From: a virus
Virus record (IMG/VR): IMGVR_UViG_3300023192_002962
Span: 1-64,000 of that record
Direction: 5' to 3' (one strand)
DNA: 64,000 bases
The number at the start of each line of letters is the position of its first letter. Position 1 is the first letter of the stretch. Of this stretch, positions 1 to 7,702 are shown piece after piece. The notes below the pieces were generated by a model. It did not search any database. It was not told where the DNA came from and saw only the letters and a program-made list of their open reading frames with translations. A program made the translations under genes and the position numbers.

Positions 1-231
1 ATTATGGGAGATGTTGAGCAAACAGATAAAAAAGGAGAAAATGGTTTACATGATAGTATTCATCGATTTTCTTCTCTTAAGGAAGTTGGGCTGTGTTCTT
101 TTCATAAAGCAGATATTGTGAGGCATCCATTGATAGGTAAGATTCTTGATATGTACACTTCATTTAATAAGGTACCTATAAAGGCTAATGGTGCTGAAGC
201 TTCTAATGGAGTGGCACGCTTCACTCACTAG
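1..231 (+). CDS. 3' end of an unidentified gene (partial)
   Basis: The frame is open from the first base of the window and ends in TAG, so this is probably the C-terminal part of a gene that begins upstream. An ATG at position 4 is in frame but has no visible ribosome binding site inside the window. The 76 visible codons give a mixed-charge peptide with no motif I recognise. The downstream gene follows after about 25 bases. Function unknown. Confidence 0.5.
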   Translation: MMGDVEQTDKKGENGLHDSIHRFSSLKEVGLCSFHKADIVRHPLIGKILDMYTSFNKVPIKANGAEASNGVARFTH

Positions 232-241
232 ATAGATAGCC

Positions 242-258
242 ATAACTATTATAGTTAT
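242..258. promoter_or_regulatory. perfect palindrome over the start of the deformylase-like gene
   Basis: Eight bases (ATAACTAT), one central T, then the exact reverse complement (ATAGTTAT). The right arm covers the first two bases of the ATG at 257. It could be an operator or an RNA hairpin that hides the start, but AT-only palindromes of this size also arise by chance. No clear Shine-Dalgarno precedes this start. Confidence 0.2.
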
Positions 259-1069
259 GAAAAGTCTATCTATTTATAAATTAAAGCAGGGTAACCGAGG
301 TGCTTTTATTACATATCAAAAGTACCTCGATGTTACTACAGATGCCCATACAGCTATTTCTGAGTTTTCGTCTTATGATTCTGATATAGACTATGCACGA
401 TTTCAGCTTTTAAGAGACTCTATGAAGGAGGCCTTAAAAAACAGAAAAGAAGTGTTTGGTCTATCAGCTCAGCAGATCGGAATACCGGCTAGTGCTGTAT
501 ATATAAAGTATAGACCCGATTATCATAAAGAGGGAGAAATATTTTTAACAGATCCAGAGATGCATTTAGCTGAAGGGGCTACACACAAATTCTTTCTGAA
601 AGTAATTAAATGTCCAACTTCCCCAATTCCATACCACATAGGTGTCTTTTCTAGAGAACTAATTATATCTTCTAGCAATGGTGTTGAGTTCAAGGTAACT
701 GAAGAACACAAAAAAGTTGACCCACAGTTAGAATTATCTGCCGCATTACAGACTGCAATCTGGGCAGATAAAGGATACGTAATAGGGGATAATAGCGAAT
801 TACTATTAAGCTATATAAAGACTTGTTTTTTTCTAGAACAAGATCGTAACTTTAAGGAGTCTTTTGACTGTATAATTCATAAAGATGAAATTGAAAGAAT
901 AATAAAGAATATAAAACTGATAGATGTTATTGGTTTTCATAAAACAGGGGCTCAAATAATTATTACTAATTTTATTAAATTGTTATGTAAATATCCCGAT
1001 CAAGAGTGGATCCCTGTGCCGCCCATTAATATGCTTAAGGAGTATAATGAAAATGGGCCCTATTATTAA
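257..1069 (+). CDS. peptide deformylase-like protein, probably catalytically dead
   Basis: This 270-aa protein keeps the motif order of peptide deformylase, the metalloenzyme that removes formyl groups from new proteins. Motif I is GLSAQQIG at residues 68-75, matching GLAAxQIG. Motif II keeps a cysteine at C119 but reads IKCPT instead of EGCLS. Motif III aligns as LQ-TAIWA-DKG against LQ-HEIDH-LNG, so both histidine metal ligands and the catalytic glutamate are replaced (T166, A170, A167). The C-terminal third (about 190-270) has no deformylase counterpart. What is seen is the motif wording; the inference is a fold kept for binding or structure rather than catalysis. Active deformylases are known in cyanophages. 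The next gene overlaps its 3' end by 23 bases. Confidence 0.6.
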   Translation: MKSLSIYKLKQGNRGAFITYQKYLDVTTDAHTAISEFSSYDSDIDYARFQLLRDSMKEALKNRKEVFGLSAQQIGIPASAVYIKYRPDYHKEGEIFLTDPEMHLAEGATHKFFLKVIKCPTSPIPYHIGVFSRELIISSSNGVEFKVTEEHKKVDPQLELSAALQTAIWADKGYVIGDNSELLLSYIKTCFFLEQDRNFKESFDCIIHKDEIERIIKNIKLIDVIGFHKTGAQIIITNFIKLLCKYPDQEWIPVPPINMLKEYNENGPYY

Positions 1070-1445
1070 ATTTAGAGTTCCTGGAAAACGGGAAGGAAAG
1101 CCTTATTATATTGATCCAACGGATGACAAGGATTTTAATCTGATAGAATATATACTTTCTATTTTTGATATACTAAGAATAGACAAAGTTGTACAAAAGA
1201 AATCATTAACAATAACTATTTATATGGGCCATTCAGATCCTATAGAGATTAAGCTGGAGCAGGATCGTTTCATCGATTCGAACAACTATAAGCTTGTTAA
1301 ACAATATGTTAATACAGTTTATAGACAAATCTCTAAGCATTTGGCTATAGAAGATAAAAAATATAAGAGATATCACTCACGTGTGATGGCTGAATATAAA
1401 TTTGAGGAAATGTTAGAAAGAATTGGCTTGTATATAGAGCCATAA
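1047..1445 (+). CDS. hypothetical protein
   Basis: This 132-aa protein has no family I recognise. It is basic at the N terminus, then alternates hydrophobic and charged residues (LIEYILSIFDILRIDKVV) and ends in a charged helix. The start at 1047 has a strong AAGGAG about four bases upstream, inside the preceding gene; an in-frame ATG at 1053 would have even better spacing. The overlap with the deformylase-like gene suggests coupled translation. Product unknown. Confidence 0.7.
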   Translation: MKMGPIIKFRVPGKREGKPYYIDPTDDKDFNLIEYILSIFDILRIDKVVQKKSLTITIYMGHSDPIEIKLEQDRFIDSNNYKLVKQYVNTVYRQISKHLAIEDKKYKRYHSRVMAEYKFEEMLERIGLYIEP

Positions 1446-1493
1446 CAGTAATAAATTATATAGTATATTTAACAACGACAATCAGGAGATAAA

Positions 1494-1763
1494 ATGAATT
1501 GCAACCTAATACCTAAAGGTAAAAAGCTAGTAATTAAAACAGAAGTGGCCTTGGATAAAACTGAATCCGGCCTATATATTCCCGACTCAGCACAAGATAG
1601 ACCAAATATAGCAAAAGTAATGGTAATTGGCCCAGAAGTAAAGGGGACCAAAAAAGGAGAGACTGTTCTATTTGCCAAATATGCCGGTACTAAATTTGAG
1701 TACGAGGATGTAGAATATTTGTTGATAAACGAGGTTGATGTAATTGCTCAAGTAAAGGAGTAA
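1494..1763 (+). CDS. groES: GroES-type co-chaperonin (Cpn10)
   Basis: This 89-aa protein matches the whole Cpn10 pattern: an N-terminal LIPKGKKLVIK strand, the mobile-loop segment ESGLYIPDSA (residues about 24-33) that docks onto GroEL, then VMVIGPEVKGTKKGETVLFAKYAG and a closing EYLLINEVDVIAQV. It is slightly shorter than typical bacterial GroES (about 95-100 aa). It should cap a GroEL ring in the cytoplasm, and phage versions such as T4 gp31 let the host chaperonin fold the capsid protein. No GroEL gene is present here, so host GroEL is the likely partner. A good AGGAG lies just before the ATG. Confidence 0.93.
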   Translation: MNCNLIPKGKKLVIKTEVALDKTESGLYIPDSAQDRPNIAKVMVIGPEVKGTKKGETVLFAKYAGTKFEYEDVEYLLINEVDVIAQVKE

Positions 1764-1768
1764 TCCTA

Positions 1769-2098
1769 ATGCCTATACGGCGGTGGACAACTACTAAGGT
1801 TATCAATGAGATTTTATCTTTCCCAACCGATAAACGATATTCCTCATATATAAAAAAGCACAGAGAAGAGCTTTGGAAAGCAGGCGTTAGATACTTTGGC
1901 TCTTGGCAGCAGGCTATAAAAGCCTGTGGTTTAGATTATGAGGATATTGTCCGTTATGGGCCTCGAGGCTCTCCATCAAATAAAACAAATAGAAAGTGCT
2001 CTGAAAGTGCTTGTAATCGAAAACATCACGCAAAAGGATTATGCCATATTCACTATAATATTGATCGTCGATCTAGTCTGAGCGAGACATATCTATGA
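1769..2098 (+). CDS. homing-endonuclease-associated repeat plus zinc-finger protein without a nuclease domain
   Basis: In 109 aa there are two recognisable parts. Residues about 25-60 (LWKAGVRYFGSWQQAIKACG) match the repeat found next to HNH homing nucleases, a small helical DNA-binding unit. Residues about 76-95 contain CSESACNRKHHAKGLCHIHY, a C-x4-C-x8-C-x2-H knuckle also common in phage HNH proteins. No HNH nuclease core is visible, so this is either a DNA-binding protein or the remnant of a homing endonuclease. AAGGAG at the end of groES serves as its ribosome binding site. The next gene starts inside its stop codon. Confidence 0.75.
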   Translation: MPIRRWTTTKVINEILSFPTDKRYSSYIKKHREELWKAGVRYFGSWQQAIKACGLDYEDIVRYGPRGSPSNKTNRKCSESACNRKHHAKGLCHIHYNIDRRSSLSETYL

Positions 2099-2484
2099 TA
2101 GTTGTAGATACTTATTCCAATGGATCGTTTATACCTGTTTATTATGAACGTAAACATGTACGAACTTATATGGTACAGCAGCTAAAGTGCTCTTTGCTAC
2201 TTAAGGAGGTGGATGGTTTTGAGATTGATTTAGATTCGCAGTATGAGTTGGAAATTCCTAGAGGAATACGAGTCCATAAGGACCTTAAAAAGTTTTTTAA
2301 AATTATCTCTGGAGACAATTATAGACTAATAGTGATTAAATGCTCCTCCTTACAGATAAAAAGGGGATCTTTTAACTCATCTAGTGGTGATATAATGTTT
2401 AAAGATATGATTCAATTGCCTCATATAATAGAGAAAAAATTGTTAGGATTAATGGAAAAGTGTTCAATAAGAAGTCAAGAATAA
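2095..2484 (+). CDS. hypothetical protein
   Basis: The 129-aa product is unrecognised. It looks like a compact beta-rich domain (VYYERKHVRTYMVQQL, YELEIPRGIRVHKDL, YRLIVIKCSSLQI). Its ATG overlaps the TGA of the previous gene (ATGA), which implies coupled translation. Nothing in the sequence gives a function. Confidence 0.75.
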   Translation: MIVVDTYSNGSFIPVYYERKHVRTYMVQQLKCSLLLKEVDGFEIDLDSQYELEIPRGIRVHKDLKKFFKIISGDNYRLIVIKCSSLQIKRGSFNSSSGDIMFKDMIQLPHIIEKKLLGLMEKCSIRSQE

Positions 2485-2485
2485 T

Positions 2486-3784
2486 ATGGCATACATAAGA
2501 AGAGAAAAGGTTAAAAGAGATCCTAAAGATATAGCTGGGGATCAAAGTGTAGTATCTACAGAACAACAACTGAAGGATTCTGTGGAAAAAATGGTACGTT
2601 TTGAAATGCCAACAGGAATTTTTGCCTCAGATGATCCTATTTTGGATTTGGCAGATGATTTAGAAACTTTGAAACTTTTAGAGGAAATGGAAGAGGCACT
2701 AGTTGATCTAGAGAAAATTGTAAATGACAAAATAGATGATATGAATATTCCTGTGGGGGCAGATATTCCAGGAGAAGTTAGCATTGACCCTGAAACGGGA
2801 GATGTTGTGGTTACTCCCAGTGAGGGAGCAGGAACTTCTGATGGACCAGGCTCAGGAGCAGAAATTGGGAATATGACTATACTAGAAGCCCTTAAAACAC
2901 TTAATGGCGGTGTTTCTACTTCAAGTATTACTGGAGATTTATTTAAAACTGCGTTTGAATTAGTTATGGATGGGTCTATTCATGTAACTGGAATTGATCC
3001 GCTTAGGTTAATTTTCAATGACTTTGGTACTGATCCTGTTACAGGATTACCCTTAGCTCCAATGCCAAAACATACAAACGACTCGGCTAATGCCAATAGT
3101 GTTGCTGCAGCAAGAATGAGCTGTAGTGACCTAAAAGACCATAAAGATCAACCTGATATAGATACCGAAACAGGAGAGTTTATTAATCCCGATGTAGAAC
3201 TGTCGAATATTAACACAGTTTTAGAAAAACAGAAACGTATTACCCTTTGGGATCTAGTAGTCAAACTAATGAACTTAATACTATATTTTATATTTAAGAT
3301 TCCATATGATTTTTTAGGGAAGTTTAGGGGAAGAATAGTAAGGCGAGCAGTAAGGAGCCCAAGGAACTGGTGTAAAAGACAAATGGATAAGTATTACTGT
3401 TATGTAACAGGAGAGTGTGAGGATACAGACATATCTGATGAAGAATTTATGGATGCTAATATGGAACAACCTATAGACGAAAGTGCATTTGCAGGAGAGG
3501 AACCAAAACCTGACGTGGGCGCTGGTCTGGATTGTATTGTCGCTGCTGCCGCCGTCATGTCGTATGCTACTAGTAGTATGTCTACTAATGTAGATGCAAA
3601 AGCATACTCTAATGCTAAAGAGCAAAGACAGTATCATGAGTCGATGAAACACGGAGAAATAATGAATATAAAAAATAAATTATTGCTCAGATTTCGTATA
3701 GAGGAATTAGATTCATCTACTAAAGGAAGTCCAAGAGATCGTAGAAGATTTTATGGAAAAAGAAGAAAAAGTTATCCATGGTAA
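2486..3784 (+). CDS. acidic protein with one membrane segment, probably virion-associated
   Basis: In this 432-aa protein residues about 1-100 are acidic and helical and are followed by a Gly/Pro/Ser linker. The middle carries the phrase TGIDPLRL, which recurs in the 847-aa gene after the terminase. Around residues 250-280 there is one strongly hydrophobic stretch (LWDLVVKLMNLILYFIFKIP) followed by a very basic segment, typical of a membrane anchor with a positive flank. A second Ala-rich stretch (DCIVAAAAVMSYATSS) and a basic tail follow. The family is unknown. Its place in the late operon and its link to the other protein suggest a virion or assembly role. Confidence 0.7.
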   Translation: MAYIRREKVKRDPKDIAGDQSVVSTEQQLKDSVEKMVRFEMPTGIFASDDPILDLADDLETLKLLEEMEEALVDLEKIVNDKIDDMNIPVGADIPGEVSIDPETGDVVVTPSEGAGTSDGPGSGAEIGNMTILEALKTLNGGVSTSSITGDLFKTAFELVMDGSIHVTGIDPLRLIFNDFGTDPVTGLPLAPMPKHTNDSANANSVAAARMSCSDLKDHKDQPDIDTETGEFINPDVELSNINTVLEKQKRITLWDLVVKLMNLILYFIFKIPYDFLGKFRGRIVRRAVRSPRNWCKRQMDKYYCYVTGECEDTDISDEEFMDANMEQPIDESAFAGEEPKPDVGAGLDCIVAAAAVMSYATSSMSTNVDAKAYSNAKEQRQYHESMKHGEIMNIKNKLLLRFRIEELDSSTKGSPRDRRRFYGKRRKSYPW

Positions 3785-3993
3785 TGGACATAGATAAATT
3801 AAGTAGACGAGAGGTTTACTTTGGAGCTTATCGAATAGAATGGTCTGATCAAAAGATAGTACTTGACTGCGTCTGTGGAGAAAAAGATGTAGAAGTGTTT
3901 TCAGATCAATTTAGTTATTGTCCAAAATGCTCTAGACGTTTCTCTATACAGGAGATAATAAAAATGGAAGAACCTATGCAAGGAGAAGAATAA
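3784..3993 (+). CDS. small zinc-ribbon protein
   Basis: About 69 aa with C-V-C-G and, 20 residues on, C-P-K-C, a four-cysteine zinc ribbon. The start chosen here is the ATG overlapping the previous TAA (TAATG), a junction used repeatedly in this window; an in-frame ATG six bases upstream is possible. Small zinc ribbons of this sort may bind nucleic acid or structural partners. The partner is not evident. Confidence 0.7.
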   Translation: MDIDKLSRREVYFGAYRIEWSDQKIVLDCVCGEKDVEVFSDQFSYCPKCSRRFSIQEIIKMEEPMQGEE

Positions 3994-4338
3994 ATGGCAT
4001 TTATAAATGTAAATAAAGTGGATGTTAGTTTTGTGGAAGAAACCTCACAGGGCAGTGTATTAACTGCTCATATAAATAGTAGAATTGCGTCGTTGGTTTC
4101 TGCTAGTGGAGGTTCTGCTAGATTTAATTATGCACGGACAGATGTATCATATATAAAGGAACAAGTAATAATTCCTAATATAGGGGCGGGTACTTGTTCT
4201 GATACCTCTTACACTGGTACAATTACAACTCAATCAGCATGTGAAGCAGTGTCTGGAACATGGATACCTGAAGTTATGACAATATTTCCATATTTTCTGG
4301 TTACAATTTCCTATATACAGGTAACTGGATCTGCGTGA
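3994..4338 (+). CDS. small probable structural protein carrying a cysteine module
   Basis: This 114-aa protein starts with a beta-rich segment (FINVNKVDVSFVEE). At residues about 66-94 it holds a two-cysteine module of the form C-x3-Y-x(n)-C-x3-x-G-x-W (CSDTSY ... ACEAVSGTWIP). The same module recurs three times in the 847-aa gene at 11954 and once in the giant gene at 59745. The protein ends in a hydrophobic beta strand. The module looks like an insertion, since the sequence on either side could join as one small domain. Function unknown. Confidence 0.7.
   Translation: MAFINVNKVDVSFVEETSQGSVLTAHINSRIASLVSASGGSARFNYARTDVSYIKEQVIIPNIGAGTCSDTSYTGTITTQSACEAVSGTWIPEVMTIFPYFLVTISYIQVTGSA
4189..4272 (+). 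repeat. cysteine module, copy 1
   Basis: This stretch encodes a two-cysteine element of about 28 residues: Gly-x-Cys-Ser, a tyrosine three residues later, Cys-Glu-Ala and a closing Gly-x-Trp. Compared with the other copies it has a few extra residues between the tyrosine and the second cysteine. Confidence 0.6.
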
Positions 4339-4973
4339 TGGTTCGTAAATTATTTATTACAGAAGATATTACAGCAACCTCTGGGGATGGAGTTAAAGAT
4401 AATTCTCTTATTAAAAATATTGTAGAGGGAATTTCTTCTTTAGATAATTGTAAAAAAGAACCTATACATGTTTTTTTAGATACAGATGGTGGTAATATAA
4501 AAACTGCTCTATCTATTTATGATTTACTTAGAGCTTGTAATGCTCCTATTCATACTTATGCTATGTCAGAAGTAAGCTCTGCTGGAGTATTAATATACCT
4601 AGCAGGGAAGAAGAGATATGCCTTTAAGCATACGGAATTTATGACCCATCCTTCATCATTATCAATAACAGCAAATTCCTTGGAGATACAAGAAACACTT
4701 AATATGTTATTGGAACAAGGAAAAAAGGTAGAAAGAATATTTAAGAATCGTTTGAGTATGGGTAAAAAGAAGTTTAATAGTTTGCATAGCTCAACAACTT
4801 GGATTGATAGTATTTATGCTAAAAAATTAAGAATAGTTACTGATATTATTGATAAAATTCCGTTGGAGTTATTGTCGGAGGAACAGGAAAAACTTGAGAT
4901 AGAGGGCATGTTGGTAGATACCTTGGCAGATAAAATCATAGAAAAAATAAAAGAGGACAGGTCAGATGACTAA
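4338..4973 (+). CDS. ClpP-like serine protease
   Basis: This protein of about 211 aa has the ClpP/crotonase fold signature: IHVFLDTDGGNIKTALSIYDLL, then EVSSAGVLIYLAGKKRYA with the nucleophile at S81, HTEFMTHPSS with H104, and D157 in TTWIDSIYAKKLRIVTDII. The spacing of S, H and D (23 and 53) is close to that of bacterial ClpP (25 and 49), so the triad looks intact. ClpP-fold proteases occur in phages as capsid maturation enzymes or as free peptidases. A separate prohead protease is encoded at 16599, so the role of this one is open. The ATG at 4338 overlaps the previous TGA; a GTG one codon earlier is an alternative. Confidence 0.85.
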   Translation: MVRKLFITEDITATSGDGVKDNSLIKNIVEGISSLDNCKKEPIHVFLDTDGGNIKTALSIYDLLRACNAPIHTYAMSEVSSAGVLIYLAGKKRYAFKHTEFMTHPSSLSITANSLEIQETLNMLLEQGKKVERIFKNRLSMGKKKFNSLHSSTTWIDSIYAKKLRIVTDIIDKIPLELLSEEQEKLEIEGMLVDTLADKIIEKIKEDRSDD

Positions 4974-5610
4974 TACATATATAATAGATTGTGTTGACAC
5001 AACAGACTCATGGAACAACTATCAGAATATAGATAAATTTTTTGTAGCAGTTAATAAAGTACCTTTGCTTGTAACACTTTCTACTGCGATAGTAGAGTTA
5101 GATTTGTGCTCTGATATTTATATAGCATCAATAGCAACAAAACCACTTAGTGTTGCTGGGTCTACTCAGCTATTGATTGATGATTCTACTGAATATGGAA
5201 GTTTTAGCTCTTGGCTTAAGTCTTATGAAAAGTGGAATAAAAAGGGATCTACTATTTTTTTAACAGGAGGAACTTATTATACACCTTTGTCAATGGATAG
5301 TATCTGTACTAATGTTGTTGAAGAACTTGTAGTTTATGGTAGAAAATTTGGAAGTAAATTTGGAATATCCGATAGATCAGAGATATATGGTTTAGCATTT
5401 TCATCGGACAGGCATAATGATATTAGGGATGCAATGACCAAAGTCGTAGCACAATGTAGTAATGGTGATAGAAATATACTTACTTTAAAGGATACATTAG
5501 AATATATTGAATCTTATAAATGGGTCAACTTAGATGATGCTACACAAGAAATAAAAACTCCAAAGGAGTACCATGCTCTAATGAATACTTTAGAGTTGTT
5601 GAAACTGTAA
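4966..5610 (+). CDS. hypothetical protein
   Basis: This 214-aa protein has no recognised family. The N-terminal 110 residues read as alternating strands and helices (YIIDCVDTTDSW, FFVAVNKVPLLVTLSTAIVELD, STIFLTGGTYYTPL), consistent with a small alpha/beta domain. It overlaps the ClpP-like gene by eight bases and hands over to the next gene through TAATG, so the three are probably co-translated. Confidence 0.7.
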   Translation: MTNTYIIDCVDTTDSWNNYQNIDKFFVAVNKVPLLVTLSTAIVELDLCSDIYIASIATKPLSVAGSTQLLIDDSTEYGSFSSWLKSYEKWNKKGSTIFLTGGTYYTPLSMDSICTNVVEELVVYGRKFGSKFGISDRSEIYGLAFSSDRHNDIRDAMTKVVAQCSNGDRNILTLKDTLEYIESYKWVNLDDATQEIKTPKEYHALMNTLELLKL

Positions 5611-5975
5611 TGAAGTTTATAAAAGATTATCAACAACTGCCGCAACCAGTACAAGTAATGGTAGTTAATTTCTTAAAGGGAGACGTTAATGAACCTGAAG
5701 TATACGAAACTACTTCGGATGAGTATGATCATTTAGCTAAAACAGATCAAGTAGTTACTCAGTTATTGTATTGGAGAGCCTATCATAAATTTTATGCAGT
5801 ACTTGTGGGAGATGCACAACGTAAGGTTCAATCAAAACATGTAATACATGATCCTTATTATAAGCCGTGTAGCATCCTTGCTTTTTATGAAGTTGATGAA
5901 GCAGGAATTAGATTATGGAACAAAAAGTATAAAGAGAAATCCTTAGATCGTAATATTTTAGAGTTTGAGGAATAA
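5610..5975 (+). CDS. hypothetical protein
   Basis: This 121-aa protein, rich in Tyr and Lys (LLYWRAYHKFYAVLVGDAQRKVQSKHVIHDPYYKP), has no motif I can name. It begins at an ATG overlapping the previous TAA. The operon position before candidate head and terminase genes hints at a virion-assembly role only by context. Confidence 0.7.
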   Translation: MKFIKDYQQLPQPVQVMVVNFLKGDVNEPEVYETTSDEYDHLAKTDQVVTQLLYWRAYHKFYAVLVGDAQRKVQSKHVIHDPYYKPCSILAFYEVDEAGIRLWNKKYKEKSLDRNILEFEE

Positions 5976-6171
5976 CATAAAAGAATTAAAAAGTAAAGTT
6001 TGTGCGTACTTATCGAAGCAAGCTACCTCTAGTTTGTTAAAGTATAGAGAGTTATTTATATTTAAAGAAGTTCTGGGACATTTAGGTCCTGATTGCAACT
6101 ATCTAGTAGGATGTATGGAAGCTATTATTAAAAATAAGGAATTATGGACGAAGCTAAAACCAAAGATATAA
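5965..6171 (+). CDS. small hypothetical protein with TTG start
   Basis: This 68-aa helical, lysine-rich peptide has two cysteines and no known family. The only in-frame start near the 5' end is TTG at 5965, overlapping the end of the preceding gene. Its 3' end overlaps the next gene by 28 bases. Dense packing on both sides favours a real gene over chance, but the start is uncertain. Confidence 0.5.
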   Translation: MRNNIKELKSKVCAYLSKQATSSLLKYRELFIFKEVLGHLGPDCNYLVGCMEAIIKNKELWTKLKPKI

Positions 6172-6938
6172 AGCAAAAGAATGACATATCTAGGATAGAG
6201 GAGGTTTCTAAGGCTCTTGAAAAAATAAAAGACAATGAACAAATAAAGTTAAGTTTATTACCAGAGTCTTCAGAAGTTAATCGAATCCTTAGTGCGTATC
6301 CTGTAGAGCAACGTGAGGATATTGAGCTAACTAAGGAGCAAGTATTAAAGTTATTACGGAACTCTAAGATTTCAACTTTTGGGGTAAATAATACCTTACC
6401 TCTTATCTGTAAGCAGGAGGAGTGTCAATTTGAAAGTATCTGTGTTTTTCAACAAATGGGAATTGCTCCACTTGGGGAAAGGTGTCCAGAAGAAATTATG
6501 TACTTAGATTCAATGGTACCTCAATTAATTACAGATTTTGGGGTAGATTTGGAAAATTATTTAGAAGTAAACATGGTACAAGAATATGCATCTGCATTAC
6601 TTGATAAACGGAGGGCTGATAAAATGATTGCATTAGAAGGAGATGTTAAAGAAGTGGCTACTGCAGTTGTGCAGGCTACCGGAACTATAATCTATAATGA
6701 TCAAGTGACCCCTTATGTAGATATAAAAGATAAATCGACTAGAAAATTGTCCTTAATTAGAAAAGAGTTATTAGCTACTAGAGAACAACGAGCTAAGTAT
6801 AAGCTTACCGATACACACGATCCGTCTACTAGGGCATCTGATATTAAGAAAAGATTTTTAGAAATACAGGCACGAGAAAAAGACCGTGTACAGGAAGAAC
6901 AACAATCTATTGACAAAGCCTTTGAGGATACCAAATAA
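6144..6938 (+). CDS. four-cysteine helical protein, possible small terminase or packaging factor
   Basis: In this 264-aa protein residues about 90-118 carry a cysteine cluster, C-x4-C-x5-C-x13-C, with PLGERCPEE at its end, likely a zinc or iron-sulphur site. The rest is helical, and the C-terminal part (LSLIRKELLATREQRAKYKLT) resembles the region of phage small terminase subunits that precedes their oligomerisation helices. No other small-terminase candidate stands near the large subunit. That assignment is inference; the cluster itself is plain. AAGGA lies a few bases before the ATG. Confidence 0.6.
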   Translation: MDEAKTKDIKQKNDISRIEEVSKALEKIKDNEQIKLSLLPESSEVNRILSAYPVEQREDIELTKEQVLKLLRNSKISTFGVNNTLPLICKQEECQFESICVFQQMGIAPLGERCPEEIMYLDSMVPQLITDFGVDLENYLEVNMVQEYASALLDKRRADKMIALEGDVKEVATAVVQATGTIIYNDQVTPYVDIKDKSTRKLSLIRKELLATREQRAKYKLTDTHDPSTRASDIKKRFLEIQAREKDRVQEEQQSIDKAFEDTK

Positions 6939-7702
6939 TGCCTAAATTACCAGATTCCGGATTACTTTCACAGATTGCACAGGGTTTTAGCGCTGCGGCA
7001 GGACCTAGTAAACTTATAGGAGGAATGGCTATCTTTGGAGGAGGTATATTTACTGCATCTGCTTTACAACAAACTAGTATGCCTATGGTAGGTAGTTCTA
7101 TGAGTAGAGAAGAGTTAGAAAACCTAAGACAAGCAGGAGGTATTTCAGGTACTTGGTCTCGTCTAAAAGCAGTAGCAGCTGTTGGGGCGATGCACGGTGC
7201 GTTTGGAAAGTCCCAGAGCCTTACACAATCTTTACTTAGCGGTACAGGAGGTGCATGGAAAGGCACAACTGAGTATGTAACTTCTAGGGGAGCAGATTTA
7301 TTTAAAGCTACACAAGAGTTGCCCGGTGTTAAGACTGCAGCTACTATAGGAGGAATAAGTGGAGTTTTACTAGGAGGGCTGGTTGGTTTAAAATTTGGAG
7401 GATTAAAACGTGCAACATCAGGGGCTATTATAGGGGGGCTTTTAGGAGGCGTAGCGGCTGGAACTGGGATGGCCAAAGTAGATCTTGCTGTATCAAGAAC
7501 AGTTATTCAGGCTAGAAAAAATGTGCTATCAAAAGGAAGAGCAGCAAGAATGTCTAATAGAGTCAAGTCTGGGGGACCGGGCTATAGATTATGGGCAAAT
7601 AGAATGAGAGGTGCTGTTCCTATGGGCAAGCCTGGTCATTTAGGAATGAATGGAGCTTTGCCTTTTGCTATGCATAAAGCTAGAAATAGGAGTACTGTAT
7701 AA
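6938..7702 (+). CDS. glycine-zipper membrane protein 1
   Basis: This 254-aa protein is rich in Gly and Ala. Two hydrophobic glycine-zipper segments stand out, near residues 20-45 (LIGGMAIFGGGIFTAS) and 130-175 (GGISGVLLGGLVGLKFGG, then SGAIIGGLLGGVAAGTG). The C terminus is basic. Such segments pack into membranes and are typical of phage proteins that are packaged and later form a channel or enter the host envelope. The next gene follows through TAATG and has a similar character. No named family was recognised. Confidence 0.7.
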   Translation: MPKLPDSGLLSQIAQGFSAAAGPSKLIGGMAIFGGGIFTASALQQTSMPMVGSSMSREELENLRQAGGISGTWSRLKAVAAVGAMHGAFGKSQSLTQSLLSGTGGAWKGTTEYVTSRGADLFKATQELPGVKTAATIGGISGVLLGGLVGLKFGGLKRATSGAIIGGLLGGVAAGTGMAKVDLAVSRTVIQARKNVLSKGRAARMSNRVKSGGPGYRLWANRMRGAVPMGKPGHLGMNGALPFAMHKARNRSTV

